Source: Terriglobia bacterium
GTDB taxonomy: Bacteria; Acidobacteriota; Terriglobia; Acidiferrales; UBA7541
Length of the DNA stretch: 64,000 nucleotides
NCBI GenBank assembly: GCA_020073585.1
Contig: JAIQEV010000013.1
Coordinates: 1 to 64,000, forward strand
Reading direction: 5' to 3'
The notes under the pieces were generated by a model. It was not told where the DNA came from, made no database searches, and saw only the letters and a list, made by a program, of their open reading frames with translations. Position 1 is the first letter of the stretch; each line of letters begins with the position of its first letter. The translations under genes were made by a program, and so were the position numbers. This document shows positions 54,713 through 62,965 of this stretch, in pieces.

Positions 54713-55051
54713 GAATTTACAATGATACTTGGCGGGGTAGCGGGAAGCAATTGGAGCGACGGGGAACATCCCAACGCTTGGAGTCCGGCCGTTGGCCGGC
54801 TTTCCTGGAGCGCAGGCGGGAGATGCGCGGTGCGGTGCTCCAGTGTGAGAGATAGCCCGCGGAGCTGCGCCATTTGGCGATGGGGCTCTCTGCGGAGAGC
54901 GGCGGAAGCGCCGGCTGGTCAAATAACTTCTTTGTGTTCAGTGGGCTAGATTGCATTGCCGGGGCGTGATTTTTGGTCCCTCGGGTGCTCTTTTATGTAC
55001 AATGCCCGGAAAGGTTCCGACGGAGGTTCCTGCCGGAAAAGGGAGGCTGTG
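54713..55051. other. divergent intergenic region
   Basis: About 340 bases between the S55 operon and the CXXCH membrane protein gene. It holds the minus-strand promoter above and a TACAAT at 54998 that may serve the rightward gene. Frames open on both strands here are not protein-like. Confidence 0.55.
54722..54750 (-). promoter_or_regulatory. putative promoter of the S55 peptidase operon
   Basis: On the minus strand TTGCTT (54750-54745), 17 bases, TATCAT (54727-54722). Transcription would start about 2-4 bases before ATG 54712, leaving no room for a ribosome-binding site. Confidence 0.45.
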
Positions 55052-55648
55052 ATGATTCTGGAAAATTTTCTGCTCATCGCAACGCTGGTTCTGGCTGCGG
55101 GAGTGATCCTGGTCGGATGCTTTGTGGGTGTGCGCACCTACTTGCGGTACCGGGGGAAGATGCTGATTACCTGCCCGGAAACGGGCAAGGCTGCCGCGGT
55201 AAAAGTGGACGCTACGCAGGCAGTTCGAGAATCCCTGGTAGGGCACGCAAAGATCCGGCTGGAGGAGTGCTCGCGCTGGCCGGAACGCCAGAACTGCGGG
55301 CAAGAGTGCCTCAGCCAGGTCGAAGCCGACCCGGAGAAATGCCTGGTGTGGACGACGGTTGCGAAATGGTATGAGGGGAAAAGTTGCGCGTACTGCCATA
55401 AGCCCTTCGGCGAGATCCACTGGCACGATCACCGGCCGGCGCTGGTGGGCCCGGCTGGGAAGTCGGTGCAGTGGAATGAGATTCGCGCGGAGCGCCTGCC
55501 GGAATTCTTTGCGACGCACTTGCCGGTGTGCTGGGATTGCCACATCGCGGAAACTTTCCGGCACGAGCATCCCGAGCTGGTAGTGGACCGGACGTGGAAA
55601 CGCGGCGCAATGGGCGAAGTCATCCCCGAACACAGGCCTGAGAAGTAA
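55052..55648 (+). CDS. membrane-anchored CXXCH protein, function unknown
   Basis: 198 residues. An N-terminal membrane helix (MILENFLLIATLVLAAGVIL) anchors a hydrophilic domain with nine cysteines, including two CXXCH sites: Cys112-Ala-Tyr-Cys115-His116 and Cys160-Trp-Asp-Cys163-His164. They fit covalent haem c attachment, but a zinc-type fold is equally possible because the CXXC pairs Cys82/Cys86 and Cys41/Cys73 are also present. GGAGG lies 5 bases before the ATG. No cytochrome maturation or respiratory gene is adjacent. Orientation after the anchor is unclear. No family recognised. Confidence 0.7.
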   Translation: MILENFLLIATLVLAAGVILVGCFVGVRTYLRYRGKMLITCPETGKAAAVKVDATQAVRESLVGHAKIRLEECSRWPERQNCGQECLSQVEADPEKCLVWTTVAKWYEGKSCAYCHKPFGEIHWHDHRPALVGPAGKSVQWNEIRAERLPEFFATHLPVCWDCHIAETFRHEHPELVVDRTWKRGAMGEVIPEHRPEK

Positions 55649-55698
55649 GGGCGGGCGCCGCCCGTGCGCCTTTGCGGCCCAGAAGATCCGTCTGTCTG

Positions 55699-56529
55699 CT
55701 AGCGCATGCCGAAGATCTTTTCCTGCGAATCCTCAAAAGGGTAAACGTGGACCATCCAGCCGAAGATGGAGGGCCGGAAGCGGCCGCCGGCGGCGTCGCA
55801 AGCGCGCTGCGTGCTGATCGAGCCGTGCAGGCCGAACCTGGTCCAGTCGGCGGATTTCTTCTGGGCGCGCGAGGGCAGACAAAGATTGGTGTGCAGATGC
55901 CACTGCGCCACGCTGAGCGGGACGCGCTCGTTCAACTGCTCCTCGGTGGCGCTTTTCGGCATGGTGTACATGGCGCCGGCCAATTCGTAGCCTGCTGACG
56001 TTTTCTTGTAGAGGAGGGAAGTGGGGCGCGCGGGATCGAAGGTCAGGGCTTCGAGAAAGCCGTGCCAGTAGTTGGTGAAGTGATATTCGGGCTGCGGAAC
56101 GTTGGGCAGAAAGATTTTGTAACCGTCGGCGAGGGCCGCGTGATAGTCCCGGTATTTGGCGAGGGCCTCGCGCAACTGCGCGGCGAGCTGGGCGGCGCGC
56201 TGCTCATCGGCTTTGTTGCGCGGCCGGGGCGGGGTCACCTGCAGGTGCGGGCCGGCCACATGGCGCCGGCGGTGCAGCATGTCGTTGACGGCGTTTCCCT
56301 CGCTGCTTTTTTCATCGCGCAGGTCCATGCCGGGCATCGGGTCGTGCTGCATGGCGCCGTTGTGCTCCGTGTCCGGGGGAGCGGGGGCCAGCGCGGGAGA
56401 AATCTCCTGCTGCGGAAGCGCGAGAGTGCGGCGGCCGGGCATGGCGGCCAGCAGGACGGCAAGCGCGAGCAAGCCGCAGACGGCCAACAGGGCTCTGGTG
56501 ATGCGTCGAATCCAGGTGCGAGAGGTCAT
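55699..56529 (-). CDS. exported His-rich protein, function unknown
   Basis: 276 residues with an N-terminal hydrophobic segment (ALLAVCGLLALAVLLAAM) and a soluble domain. The stretch NVPQPEYHFTNYWHGFLEAL, SLLYKKTSAGYELAGAMYTM and SVAQWHLHTNLCLPSR looks conserved, with HXH and a Cys that could bind metal; IFGWMVHVYPFED closes the protein. No family name recognised. ATG 56529 is preceded by GGGGGA. It converges with the CXXCH protein gene and is divergent from aroA, so the CXXCH and His-rich genes face each other, which may or may not mean a shared role. Confidence 0.65.
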   Translation of the reverse strand: MTSRTWIRRITRALLAVCGLLALAVLLAAMPGRRTLALPQQEISPALAPAPPDTEHNGAMQHDPMPGMDLRDEKSSEGNAVNDMLHRRRHVAGPHLQVTPPRPRNKADEQRAAQLAAQLREALAKYRDYHAALADGYKIFLPNVPQPEYHFTNYWHGFLEALTFDPARPTSLLYKKTSAGYELAGAMYTMPKSATEEQLNERVPLSVAQWHLHTNLCLPSRAQKKSADWTRFGLHGSISTQRACDAAGGRFRPSIFGWMVHVYPFEDSQEKIFGMR

Positions 56530-56702
56530 ACCCGTTTTCCCCCGGACCATGGTACGCAACAGGGCGGCGGAGAGCAGCGAAGCGTTCGCGGCGGAGTTCC
56601 ACAACCGCATAGCTGTCCGAAAGGGCAAGAAAAGGGCAGCGGATGGCGGCGGCGCAGACGGCCTGGGACGTGACCGCAAAAAGCGCGTGATACACTGAAT
56701 TT

Positions 56703-58013
56703 ATGGGGAAACATACCGTCGAACCGGCAAGAGCGATCAGCGGGGGCCTGGAGCCGCCCGGCGATAAATCCATTTCGCACCGCTACGCGATGCTTGCGGC
56801 GCTGGCCGAAGGCCCGAGCGAGCTGCGGCACTTTTCCTCCGCGGCGGACTGCCAGAGCACGCTGGAGTGCGTGGGCGCGCTGGGCGCCGAGGTGCGGCGC
56901 GAGAAGGAACTGGTGTGCGTCACGGGGCACGGGCCGCGCGGCCTGCGCGGAAGCAAGCGCGCGCTGGATGCGGGCAACTCGGGCACGACGATGCGCTTGC
57001 TCGCGGGGATTCTTTGCGGCCAGAAATTCGCATCCACGCTGACCGGGGACGCTTCGCTGCAGCGGCGGCCGATGCGCCGGGTGATCGCGCCGTTGCGGGA
57101 GATGGGGGCGGAGATCAAGGCGCGCGAGGATAATTTCGCGCCGCTGGAGATTCGCGGCGGGGACCTGCGGCCGCTGGAGTATGCGATGCCCATGGCCAGC
57201 GCGCAGGTGAAGTCCGCGGTGCTGCTGGCGGGCCTGTTCGCGGACGGGACGACGTCGGTCAGCGAGCCGGCGCGCACGCGCGACCACACGGAACTGGCGC
57301 TGGAAGCCTTCGGCGTGCCCGTGGAAAAAAGAGGCCGGATGGTGAGCGTGCACGGTCTGGTTTTCGGAAAGGGCGGCGGGCGGCTGGAGGGGCGGCAGCT
57401 CGAAGTGCCGGGCGATCTCTCCTCCGCGGTTTTCTTCATCGCCGCGGCGCTGCTGCTGCCGGAATCGAACCTGCTAATCCACAACGTGGGGCTGAATCCG
57501 ACGCGCACGGCGGTGCTGGACCTGCTGGCGTCCATGGGCGGAGCCATCCGCATCGTCTCGCCGCGGGTGGCCAACGGGGAGATCACCGGCGATATCGTGG
57601 TGCGCGGGTCGGAGCTGAAGGGCGGGGTGATCGAAGGGGAGACGGTGGCGCTGCTGATCGACGAGCTGCCGATGCTCGCCGCGCTGGGGCCGTTCACCGA
57701 AGAGGGCATCGAGATCCGGGACGCGAAAGAGCTGCGCGTGAAAGAGAGCGACCGCATCGCGGCGCTGGCGGAAAATCTGAAGCGCATGGGCGCGCGGGTC
57801 GAGGAGCGGCCGGACGGGCTGCGCGTGGAGGGGCGCGCGGCGGGGCGCCTGCACGGAGCGGAAATCGAGCCGCACGGGGATCACCGGATCGCCATGGCGT
57901 TTGCCGTGGCGGGGCTGGCGGCGGAGGGAGCGACGCGGATCCGGGATGCGGAGTGCGCGGGGGTCTCTTACCCGGAATTCTATAAGGAACTGGAGCGGCT
58001 GGCGGAGAGGTAA
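56703..58013 (+). CDS. aroA: 3-phosphoshikimate 1-carboxyvinyltransferase (EPSP synthase)
   Basis: Sixth step of the shikimate route to aromatic amino acids: transfers enolpyruvate from PEP to shikimate 3-phosphate, in the cytosol. 436 residues with PPGDKSISHRYAMLAALAEG (the PGDKSISHR motif, about 19-27), LDAGNSGTTMRLLAG, GDASLQRRPMRR and, late, RVKESDRIAALAENLKRMGA and PHGDHRIAMAFAVAGL. All residues of these signatures look intact. Not in an aro operon; it starts 173 bases after a divergent gene and is followed by a short A-rich tail and a convergent operon. Confidence 0.96.
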   Translation: MGKHTVEPARAISGGLEPPGDKSISHRYAMLAALAEGPSELRHFSSAADCQSTLECVGALGAEVRREKELVCVTGHGPRGLRGSKRALDAGNSGTTMRLLAGILCGQKFASTLTGDASLQRRPMRRVIAPLREMGAEIKAREDNFAPLEIRGGDLRPLEYAMPMASAQVKSAVLLAGLFADGTTSVSEPARTRDHTELALEAFGVPVEKRGRMVSVHGLVFGKGGGRLEGRQLEVPGDLSSAVFFIAAALLLPESNLLIHNVGLNPTRTAVLDLLASMGGAIRIVSPRVANGEITGDIVVRGSELKGGVIEGETVALLIDELPMLAALGPFTEEGIEIRDAKELRVKESDRIAALAENLKRMGARVEERPDGLRVEGRAAGRLHGAEIEPHGDHRIAMAFAVAGLAAEGATRIRDAECAGVSYPEFYKELERLAER

Positions 58014-58121
58014 GTTCAAAAGTAAAAAGCGGAAGAGTTCAACGGCAGAAGAGGGTGAGAGAGAGCGGCGGCAAACGGCCGAACTCTCCCGGCTCTGGTG
58101 CTCTTGAACTCTTTTGCTTTT

Positions 58122-59474
58122 TTAGGCGCCCTTGTGCAGGGCGATGGAGCCGTAGCTGGTCTTCAGGGTGATTCTGGGGCCGCGCGCGCCGAGTTTGCCT
58201 TCGAGATGCGCGTCGCCGGATTCGGTGGAGGTCTTCTTGAGGGCGGCGGCGTCGAATTCGGAGTCGATGTCGCCGGAGTGGGAGTCGGCCACGATGGAGA
58301 AGGCGGAAGCCGCCGGCAGAGTGAGGGTGATGCTCGCGGATTTGTTGGTGATTTCGAGGTCTTCCCTGGGGGGCGAGGCGAAGCGGACCTTGACGTCGCC
58401 GTCACGGTTGTCGAGTTTGATTTTGCCGGTCACGTTGTCGAGAGTGATGTCGTAGGAGTGCGTGCGCAGGGTCAGGTTGCCGGTGGAATCGAAGATGTCC
58501 ATGTTGCCGGAGCCGGTTTCGAGGTGGCCGGCGAGCTGGGTGAGGGTCAGATCGGTGCGCTGGGAGATGAAGCGCACGCCCTTGGCGACCTTCTCCGCGC
58601 GGATCGGGCCGTAGAACTCGCCGTCGAGGGTCAGCCCGCCCGTGGCATTGATGACTTCGACTTCGCCGCCCCGGCCGGAGAGTTTTACGTCCCCCTGCAC
58701 GCCGGAAATCTTCACATCGCCGCGGCGCAGATCCACGCTGACACCGGAGCCCGCATCGCGGATTTCGACAGCGCCGGCCTGCGAGGCGACGTCAATCTCC
58801 CCGGCGACGCCGGAAACTTCCACGTCGCCACCATCCTTGCGGATGGTGAGGATGGCTTTTCGCGGCACCTCGACGTCCAGGTCCATGGCGATGCGGCGAT
58901 CGCCGGGATCGTAGCCGGCGGGGCGAACTTCGTAGGCGTCGCCCTCCTGAGCAATCTGCAGGGAGGCTGGAGCGGCAATGCGCCGGGCTTCGCGCTCGCT
59001 CCAGGCGCGGATGTTCTTCTTGGCGGAGAGGCGGATTTGCGGGGTGTCGCCGGCGCGCACGCGGATATCGCCGCGTCCATTGCGGATGGTGATGCGCGCA
59101 TCGGCGGGCACGGCGCGAGGAGCGACGTCCAGGTCGTAGGAGTAGGAGTTGCCGAAGACGTCGCCAATCTCCGGGGTCTTCCGCAAAACAAAATCGCTGG
59201 CGGTAAAAATGCCCGCGATGGACAGCAGGAGGAGCACGAGGAAGATCTCGCCGGTGGAGATGGCGCCGGCGCCCGTGGCGCTCTGGCGGCGGGCGGCGGT
59301 GCGTTCGTAGAGCTTGGTGATCCCCCAGAGGATCAGGAGCAGGGGCCACCAGTGGCGGAAGAGGTGGCCGAAGTCGAGGCCGCCGCGGTAGTTATGGAGG
59401 AGAAAGAGCACGCCAAAGAGGATCAGCACCAGGGCGCTGAAGAGCGAACTGCGGCGTGGGCGGTTGGCGGCCAT
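58122..59474 (-). CDS. membrane protein with DUF5668-like helices and DUF4097 beta-helix-like domain
   Basis: 450 residues. Three N-terminal hydrophobic helices (SALVLILFGVLFLLHNY; WWPLLLILWGITKLY; EIFLVLLLLSIAGIF) are followed by a long repetitive beta domain (DVEVSGVAGEIDVASQAGAV, DVKISGVQGDVKLSGRGGEV, DGDVKVRF) typical of DUF4097 adhesin-like proteins. Probably envelope-associated with the beta domain outside. Last gene of the ECF sigma operon, 6 bases behind the LiaI-like gene. In Firmicutes related LiaI/LiaF parts respond to cell-wall stress, which suggests but does not prove a stress-related job. Confidence 0.85.
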   Translation of the reverse strand: MAANRPRRSSLFSALVLILFGVLFLLHNYRGGLDFGHLFRHWWPLLLILWGITKLYERTAARRQSATGAGAISTGEIFLVLLLLSIAGIFTASDFVLRKTPEIGDVFGNSYSYDLDVAPRAVPADARITIRNGRGDIRVRAGDTPQIRLSAKKNIRAWSEREARRIAAPASLQIAQEGDAYEVRPAGYDPGDRRIAMDLDVEVPRKAILTIRKDGGDVEVSGVAGEIDVASQAGAVEIRDAGSGVSVDLRRGDVKISGVQGDVKLSGRGGEVEVINATGGLTLDGEFYGPIRAEKVAKGVRFISQRTDLTLTQLAGHLETGSGNMDIFDSTGNLTLRTHSYDITLDNVTGKIKLDNRDGDVKVRFASPPREDLEITNKSASITLTLPAASAFSIVADSHSGDIDSEFDAAALKKTSTESGDAHLEGKLGARGPRITLKTSYGSIALHKGA

Positions 59475-59480
59475 GAGGAT

Positions 59481-59735
59481 TTATCGCCCCTGCCCCGGGT
59501 TGTCCGGCGCCGGCGGCATCGCGGCCGTGCCGTGGCCTTCCGTGGAGGAAAGCGATTCGGCCAGCTTGATCAGACCGATGACGATCAGCAGGACCGGCCA
59601 GGTGTAGTGGAAGCCGAAATAGTCGCCACGCCACTCGTTGAGCAGAAAGAGCACGCCCAGGGTGATGAGCACAGCCGGGCCCATCAGCCCGTGCATCATG
59701 CAGCGCTGGCACGCACAGCGGATTCGATCTGCCAT
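59481..59735 (-). CDS. small LiaI/DUF5668-like membrane protein
   Basis: 84 residues; CACQRC at the N-terminus, then two hydrophobic helices (GLMGPAVLITLGVLFLLNEW and WPVLLIVIGLIKLAESL) and a short Pro/Gly tail. The WRGDYFGFHYTWPVLLIVIG core is as in LiaI/DUF5668 proteins. GAGGAG lies 7 bases before the ATG. Position fourth in the ECF operon, between the B-box-like membrane protein and the DUF4097 protein, whose N-terminal helices it resembles. Confidence 0.8.
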   Translation of the reverse strand: MADRIRCACQRCMMHGLMGPAVLITLGVLFLLNEWRGDYFGFHYTWPVLLIVIGLIKLAESLSSTEGHGTAAMPPAPDNPGQGR

Positions 59736-59748
59736 TGTCAGACTCCTC

Positions 59749-60375
59749 TCACCCAGCGTGTCCCAGGCGCTTGCGCAGCATCAAGATCCCGGCCACGATC
59801 AGAATGACGGGCCAGAACTGCGAAATGCGGTCCCAGGGAAACCACCCGAAATTGCTCAGCAGGAAGAGCGCGCCCAATACGATCAGCAGGATCGCTCCGA
59901 CAGGCTTTTCCTTGCTCCAGGTCTCCAGAGCATCGGGAGAGGGCTCACCGGCGCGGCGGGCCTGCGCGGTGCGCATGGCGTCAAAGGCCATGTAAAAGAT
60001 AAAGCCCGCCAGCAAAAGACCGAGTGCCGTTTCCGCGCCGTCACTCTGGACGGTGCTGAGGCCGACGACCATGGCGGCGAAGACGAGGATGTGGATCAGG
60101 CCCTTGTTGTATTCGCCGTTGTAGATCGCGCCCAGACCGGGAAAGAAGCCGAGGATGAAGGCCACGGCTGGGCTTGAACTGGAAGCTGCCGGGGCCGGAG
60201 CGACCGGAGCGGCGGCGGGAGCAGCGGCCGGAGCGGCATGGCCCATGAGCGAGGCGAGGCAGTCCTCACAGTAGATAACATCGCGGACCGGGCGCGTGCA
60301 GGCGGCGCACAGGGCCTTGCCGCAATTGCGGCAGTAGCCGACGGCTTGCTGTTCCGTATGGACGGCGCAGTTCAT
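59749..60375 (-). CDS. B-box-type zinc-finger membrane protein
   Basis: 208 residues. The N-terminus carries a B-box-like zinc finger: Cys3, His6, Cys15, Cys18, Cys23, Cys26, Cys36 and Cys39 in MNCAVHTEQQ, YCRNCGKALCAACTRPV and YCEDCL. After an Ala/Pro linker come several helices (GAIYNGEYNKGLIHILVFAA and FWPVILIVAGILML), the last being DUF5668-like. The start overlaps the anti-sigma stop as ATGA with AGGAG 7 bases upstream. Second membrane partner in the ECF operon; function unknown. Confidence 0.8.
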   Translation of the reverse strand: MNCAVHTEQQAVGYCRNCGKALCAACTRPVRDVIYCEDCLASLMGHAAPAAAPAAAPVAPAPAASSSSPAVAFILGFFPGLGAIYNGEYNKGLIHILVFAAMVVGLSTVQSDGAETALGLLLAGFIFYMAFDAMRTAQARRAGEPSPDALETWSKEKPVGAILLIVLGALFLLSNFGWFPWDRISQFWPVILIVAGILMLRKRLGHAG

Positions 60376-61052
60376 GGGAGGCTCCTTTGGGTGAGGGGCG
60401 TCAAGGTCGTCGCCAGGACGGTCAGGCCGGGGCGAATGCCGTACGAGCGGTTGAAATGCCGCGGCGCGTTGGAAATGCCCGGCTGGTCATCGGGGCCGGA
60501 TGGCGGGCCCGATGGCGGGGCGGAGTTTTCCGGGGCGGCGGGGTTTTCGGCGTCCGGGCGCAGGCGCGACTGAATCTCATAGACCACGCGCAGATCGCTG
60601 ACGAACTTGGAGCCGCGCGCGTAGACGAGGTGCGCCTGGCGGTCGGCGCTGCGGTAGATGGTGACCGGGTGCAGCTCCGCGAGGCGGGGCTTGCGCCAGG
60701 AGAAGCCCGCGGCGGTCAGGATCACGGCCAAGGTGGCGAGAACGGAGACGGCGCCGTAGGCGAATTTCGGCGAAGCCAGGCCGCGCAGGAAATCGCGGAG
60801 GAAGCGCCAGGCGGAAGAAGATTCGCGCGGCCCGAGGGTCTGGTCGAGAATGTTGTAGACGAGGTGCGGGGGCGTCTCCAGCGGCGCGAGGGTATGAAGT
60901 CCGGCGAGGAGCTGCGAGAGACTGGCCAGCAGCGGCGCGCACTGCGCGCAGGAGCCGGCGTGTGCGAGGAAGGCCTCGCGGTCGGCGGAGGAGAGCGAGC
61001 CCTCCAGGTAATCGCTCAGCCGCGCTTCGATTTGTTCGCAGGTCCAGTTCAT
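60372..61052 (-). CDS. anti-sigma factor, zinc-binding (HC2/ZAS type)
   Basis: 226 residues. The N-terminal ZAS motif H-X3-C-X2-C is His31-Ala-Gly-Ser-Cys35-Ala-Gln-Cys38, preceded by CEQIEARLSDYLEGSL. One membrane helix (about 100-118, YGAVSVLATLAVILTAAG) separates it from a periplasmic tail. Such proteins hold the cognate ECF sigma at the membrane until a stress signal arrives. It begins 13 bases behind the sigma gene and overlaps the next gene by four bases. The tail (IRPGLTVLATTLTPLTQ) shows no known sensor domain. Confidence 0.85.
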   Translation of the reverse strand: MNWTCEQIEARLSDYLEGSLSSADREAFLAHAGSCAQCAPLLASLSQLLAGLHTLAPLETPPHLVYNILDQTLGPRESSSAWRFLRDFLRGLASPKFAYGAVSVLATLAVILTAAGFSWRKPRLAELHPVTIYRSADRQAHLVYARGSKFVSDLRVVYEIQSRLRPDAENPAAPENSAPPSGPPSGPDDQPGISNAPRHFNRSYGIRPGLTVLATTLTPLTQRSLP

Positions 61053-61065
61053 GGTTCGCTCCGCG

Positions 61066-61635
61066 TTACGATGGCCGCACTCCCATCTGCTGGAGAATGC
61101 GCGCCAGCTCGATCCGGCCGCGGTTGATTCTCGATTTTACCGTTCCTTCGGGCACTCCCAGTACACTTCGAATTTCGACATATTCCAGGCCCTGCAAGTC
61201 GCGCAGGATGACCGCTTCGCGCAGCTCCGGAGAAAGCTTCCGCAGGCCAGCCTGAATCTGCGCGCTGAGTTCGCCGAGCAGCGCCAGTTCGTCGGGGCGG
61301 CGCGCCGAGGCCTCCTTGTTCTCAACCACGGGCATGGCGTCGTCGAGGGAGTCGGTGAGGCGGTCGCGCTTGGTGCGGCGGTAGTGGTCAATGAGGAGAT
61401 TGCGAGTCACGCTGGTCATCCAGGTGGCAAAACCGCCGTGGGCGGAGCGGTAACTGGCGAGCGTGCGGTAAATCCTCAAAAAGACCTCCTGGGCCAGATC
61501 CTCGGCTTCGCTGCCGTTGCCGGTGAAGCGATAGCAAAGGTTATACACGCGCCGGGTATGGCGGCGCACGAGTTCCTCCCAGGCCGAACCATCGCCCTGG
61601 AGGCATTGCTGGACCAGTTGGGCATCCTGCTCCAA
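61066..61635 (-). CDS. ECF RNA polymerase sigma factor
   Basis: 189 residues, RpoE-like. Region 2 (WEELVRRHTRRVYNLCYRFT, DLAQEVFLRIYRTLASYR, GFATWMTSVTRNLLIDHYRR) and region 4 (LREAVILRDLQGLEYVEIRS, GVPEGTVKSRINRGRIELA) are complete. TTG 61635 is the only in-frame start past a stop at about 61678 with GAGG 11 bases upstream. It heads a tight operon with the anti-sigma and three membrane proteins. A sequence like an ECF promoter lies upstream (61685-61712), so autoregulation is likely. Which stress opens it is unknown. Confidence 0.92.
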   Translation of the reverse strand: MEQDAQLVQQCLQGDGSAWEELVRRHTRRVYNLCYRFTGNGSEAEDLAQEVFLRIYRTLASYRSAHGGFATWMTSVTRNLLIDHYRRTKRDRLTDSLDDAMPVVENKEASARRPDELALLGELSAQIQAGLRKLSPELREAVILRDLQGLEYVEIRSVLGVPEGTVKSRINRGRIELARILQQMGVRPS

Positions 61636-61684
61636 CGTCGCATCAGCCTCGAATCCTGCTAGGTCTTTCGGCCTGCCACACTAT

Positions 61685-61712
61685 GGAACGCAAAGTGCTC
61701 CCGAAATGTTCC
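61685..61712 (-). promoter_or_regulatory. putative ECF-type autoregulated promoter of the sigma operon
   Basis: On the minus strand GGAACA (61712-61707), 16 bases, CGTTCC (61690-61685). GGAAC and CGTT fit the -35 and -10 of ECF promoters, and the pair also reads as an inverted repeat (GGAAC/GTTCC), so a repressor site is an alternative. Transcription would start near 61678, 43 bases before TTG 61635. Confidence 0.5.
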
Positions 61713-61836
61713 CTGCTGGCGGACCTGGTGAGGGGCCCCCTCGGCGGCATCTTACCACCCCCGAGCCGGGGTACAAGTCTGGGGCTAAGTATTTGGGATT
61801 ACGAGGATTGTTGAAGAGGGCCAGGGCAGGCTGCGC

Positions 61837-61865
61837 TTGACCTTCCGGCTCGCGGCCAGTACGCT
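61837..61865 (+). promoter_or_regulatory. putative promoter, near-leaderless transcript
   Basis: TTGACC (61837-61842), 17 bases, TACGCT (61860-61865). The transcript would begin at about 61872, two bases before ATG 61874, and no Shine-Dalgarno site is present. The -10 match is moderate. Confidence 0.35.
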
Positions 61866-61873
61866 GACACCAC

Positions 61874-62935
61874 ATGCGCTCGGGGACTCGCAGGGGCATT
61901 CTGATCGGCTTGGGGATTGTGCTGCTGGGTGCGGTGCTTTACCACCTGGGCGGCCTCCTCAAGCACGGGGAATTTCACGCCGGGGAGATGCTGCAGGCGC
62001 TGCGCGGCGCGCATCTTGGGCTCCTGCTGCTCGGGCTGGCGGTCATCTACGCCTGCTACGCCCTGCGCGCGCTGCGCTGGATGCGCTTTTCGCGGCACCT
62101 TGGACCGGTCTCCTTCCGCAACATCTACGGTATGACGCTGGCCGGCTTCTCCCTGGTCTTCCTGTTCGGGAGGCCCGGGGAGCCGCTCCGTCCGCTGCTG
62201 CTGGCGCGCAAGGAGCGGCAGCCGGTGGCGGACACGTTCGGCATCTATGCCCTGGAGCGGCTGTTCGATATGGCGAGTATGGCCGTGATTTCGGCGGTGG
62301 GGCTGTTCCTGTTGCCGGTGCATGCCGGAGCGGAGGGCGTGGCGGGAGCGCTGGAGCATGCGGCGCGGACAGCCGGGACGCTGCTTTTCGCCGGGGTGTT
62401 CGGCGTGGTGGTCTTCCTCGTCTATCTGCGGCTGCACGGCACGGCCCTGCTGGAGCGGCGGCTGCAGGGCTGGCGCGCGGCGCATGGCTGGCGGGCGACG
62501 CTGGCGCACGTGGTCCTGGGATTTGTGCGCGGCATCCAGACCATCCGCAGCTGGGGTGACCTGGCGGCCGCAGTGGTCTACTCGGGAACGCACTGGGTGC
62601 TGGTAGCGATGGCTTATTACTGGGTCTCGCACGGCTTCGGGGGCCGGCTGAGCACGCTTACGTTCGGCGAAGCGACGGTGGTGATGGCCTTCACGCTGGT
62701 GGGCTCGGTTGTGCAGCTGCCCGCGGTGGGCGGGGGCTCACAGCTCGGCTCGATTCTTGCATACACGGCAATCTTTGGAGTAGAAAGAGAGCCGGCGGTG
62801 GTGGCGGCGATGGCCGTGTGGCTGGTCACGTTTGCGAGCTGCATCCTGGCGGGCGTGCCGCTGCTGATCCATGAAGGCTTATCGTTCGGGGAGTTGCGCC
62901 GGTTGGCTGGGCGTGAAGAAGAGGAAGCCGCCTAG
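61874..62935 (+). CDS. YbhN/UPF0104-type membrane protein (LPG synthase flippase-like domain)
   Basis: 353 residues with about eight hydrophobic helices, similar to the membrane domain of lysylphosphatidylglycerol synthases (MprF) and to YbhN-like proteins: YALRALRWMRFSRHLGPVSF, FGRPGEPLRPLLLARKE, YALERLFDMASM, and late LPAVGGGSQLGSILAY. No catalytic synthase part is present, so it may be a lipid transporter or flippase component rather than the enzyme. Followed after 30 bases by nrdR, on the same strand; the two may be co-transcribed. Confidence 0.85.
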   Translation: MRSGTRRGILIGLGIVLLGAVLYHLGGLLKHGEFHAGEMLQALRGAHLGLLLLGLAVIYACYALRALRWMRFSRHLGPVSFRNIYGMTLAGFSLVFLFGRPGEPLRPLLLARKERQPVADTFGIYALERLFDMASMAVISAVGLFLLPVHAGAEGVAGALEHAARTAGTLLFAGVFGVVVFLVYLRLHGTALLERRLQGWRAAHGWRATLAHVVLGFVRGIQTIRSWGDLAAAVVYSGTHWVLVAMAYYWVSHGFGGRLSTLTFGEATVVMAFTLVGSVVQLPAVGGGSQLGSILAYTAIFGVEREPAVVAAMAVWLVTFASCILAGVPLLIHEGLSFGELRRLAGREEEEAA

Positions 62936-62965
62936 AAGGGCAGGGCGGCGAGGAGAGACGTCCGG

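Noticed and set aside
50549-54949. A 1466-codon plus-strand open frame opposite the S55 operon
   Set aside because: Composition (Arg/Gly/Ala-rich, no motifs) and full overlap with three genes with clear domains show it is antisense noise.
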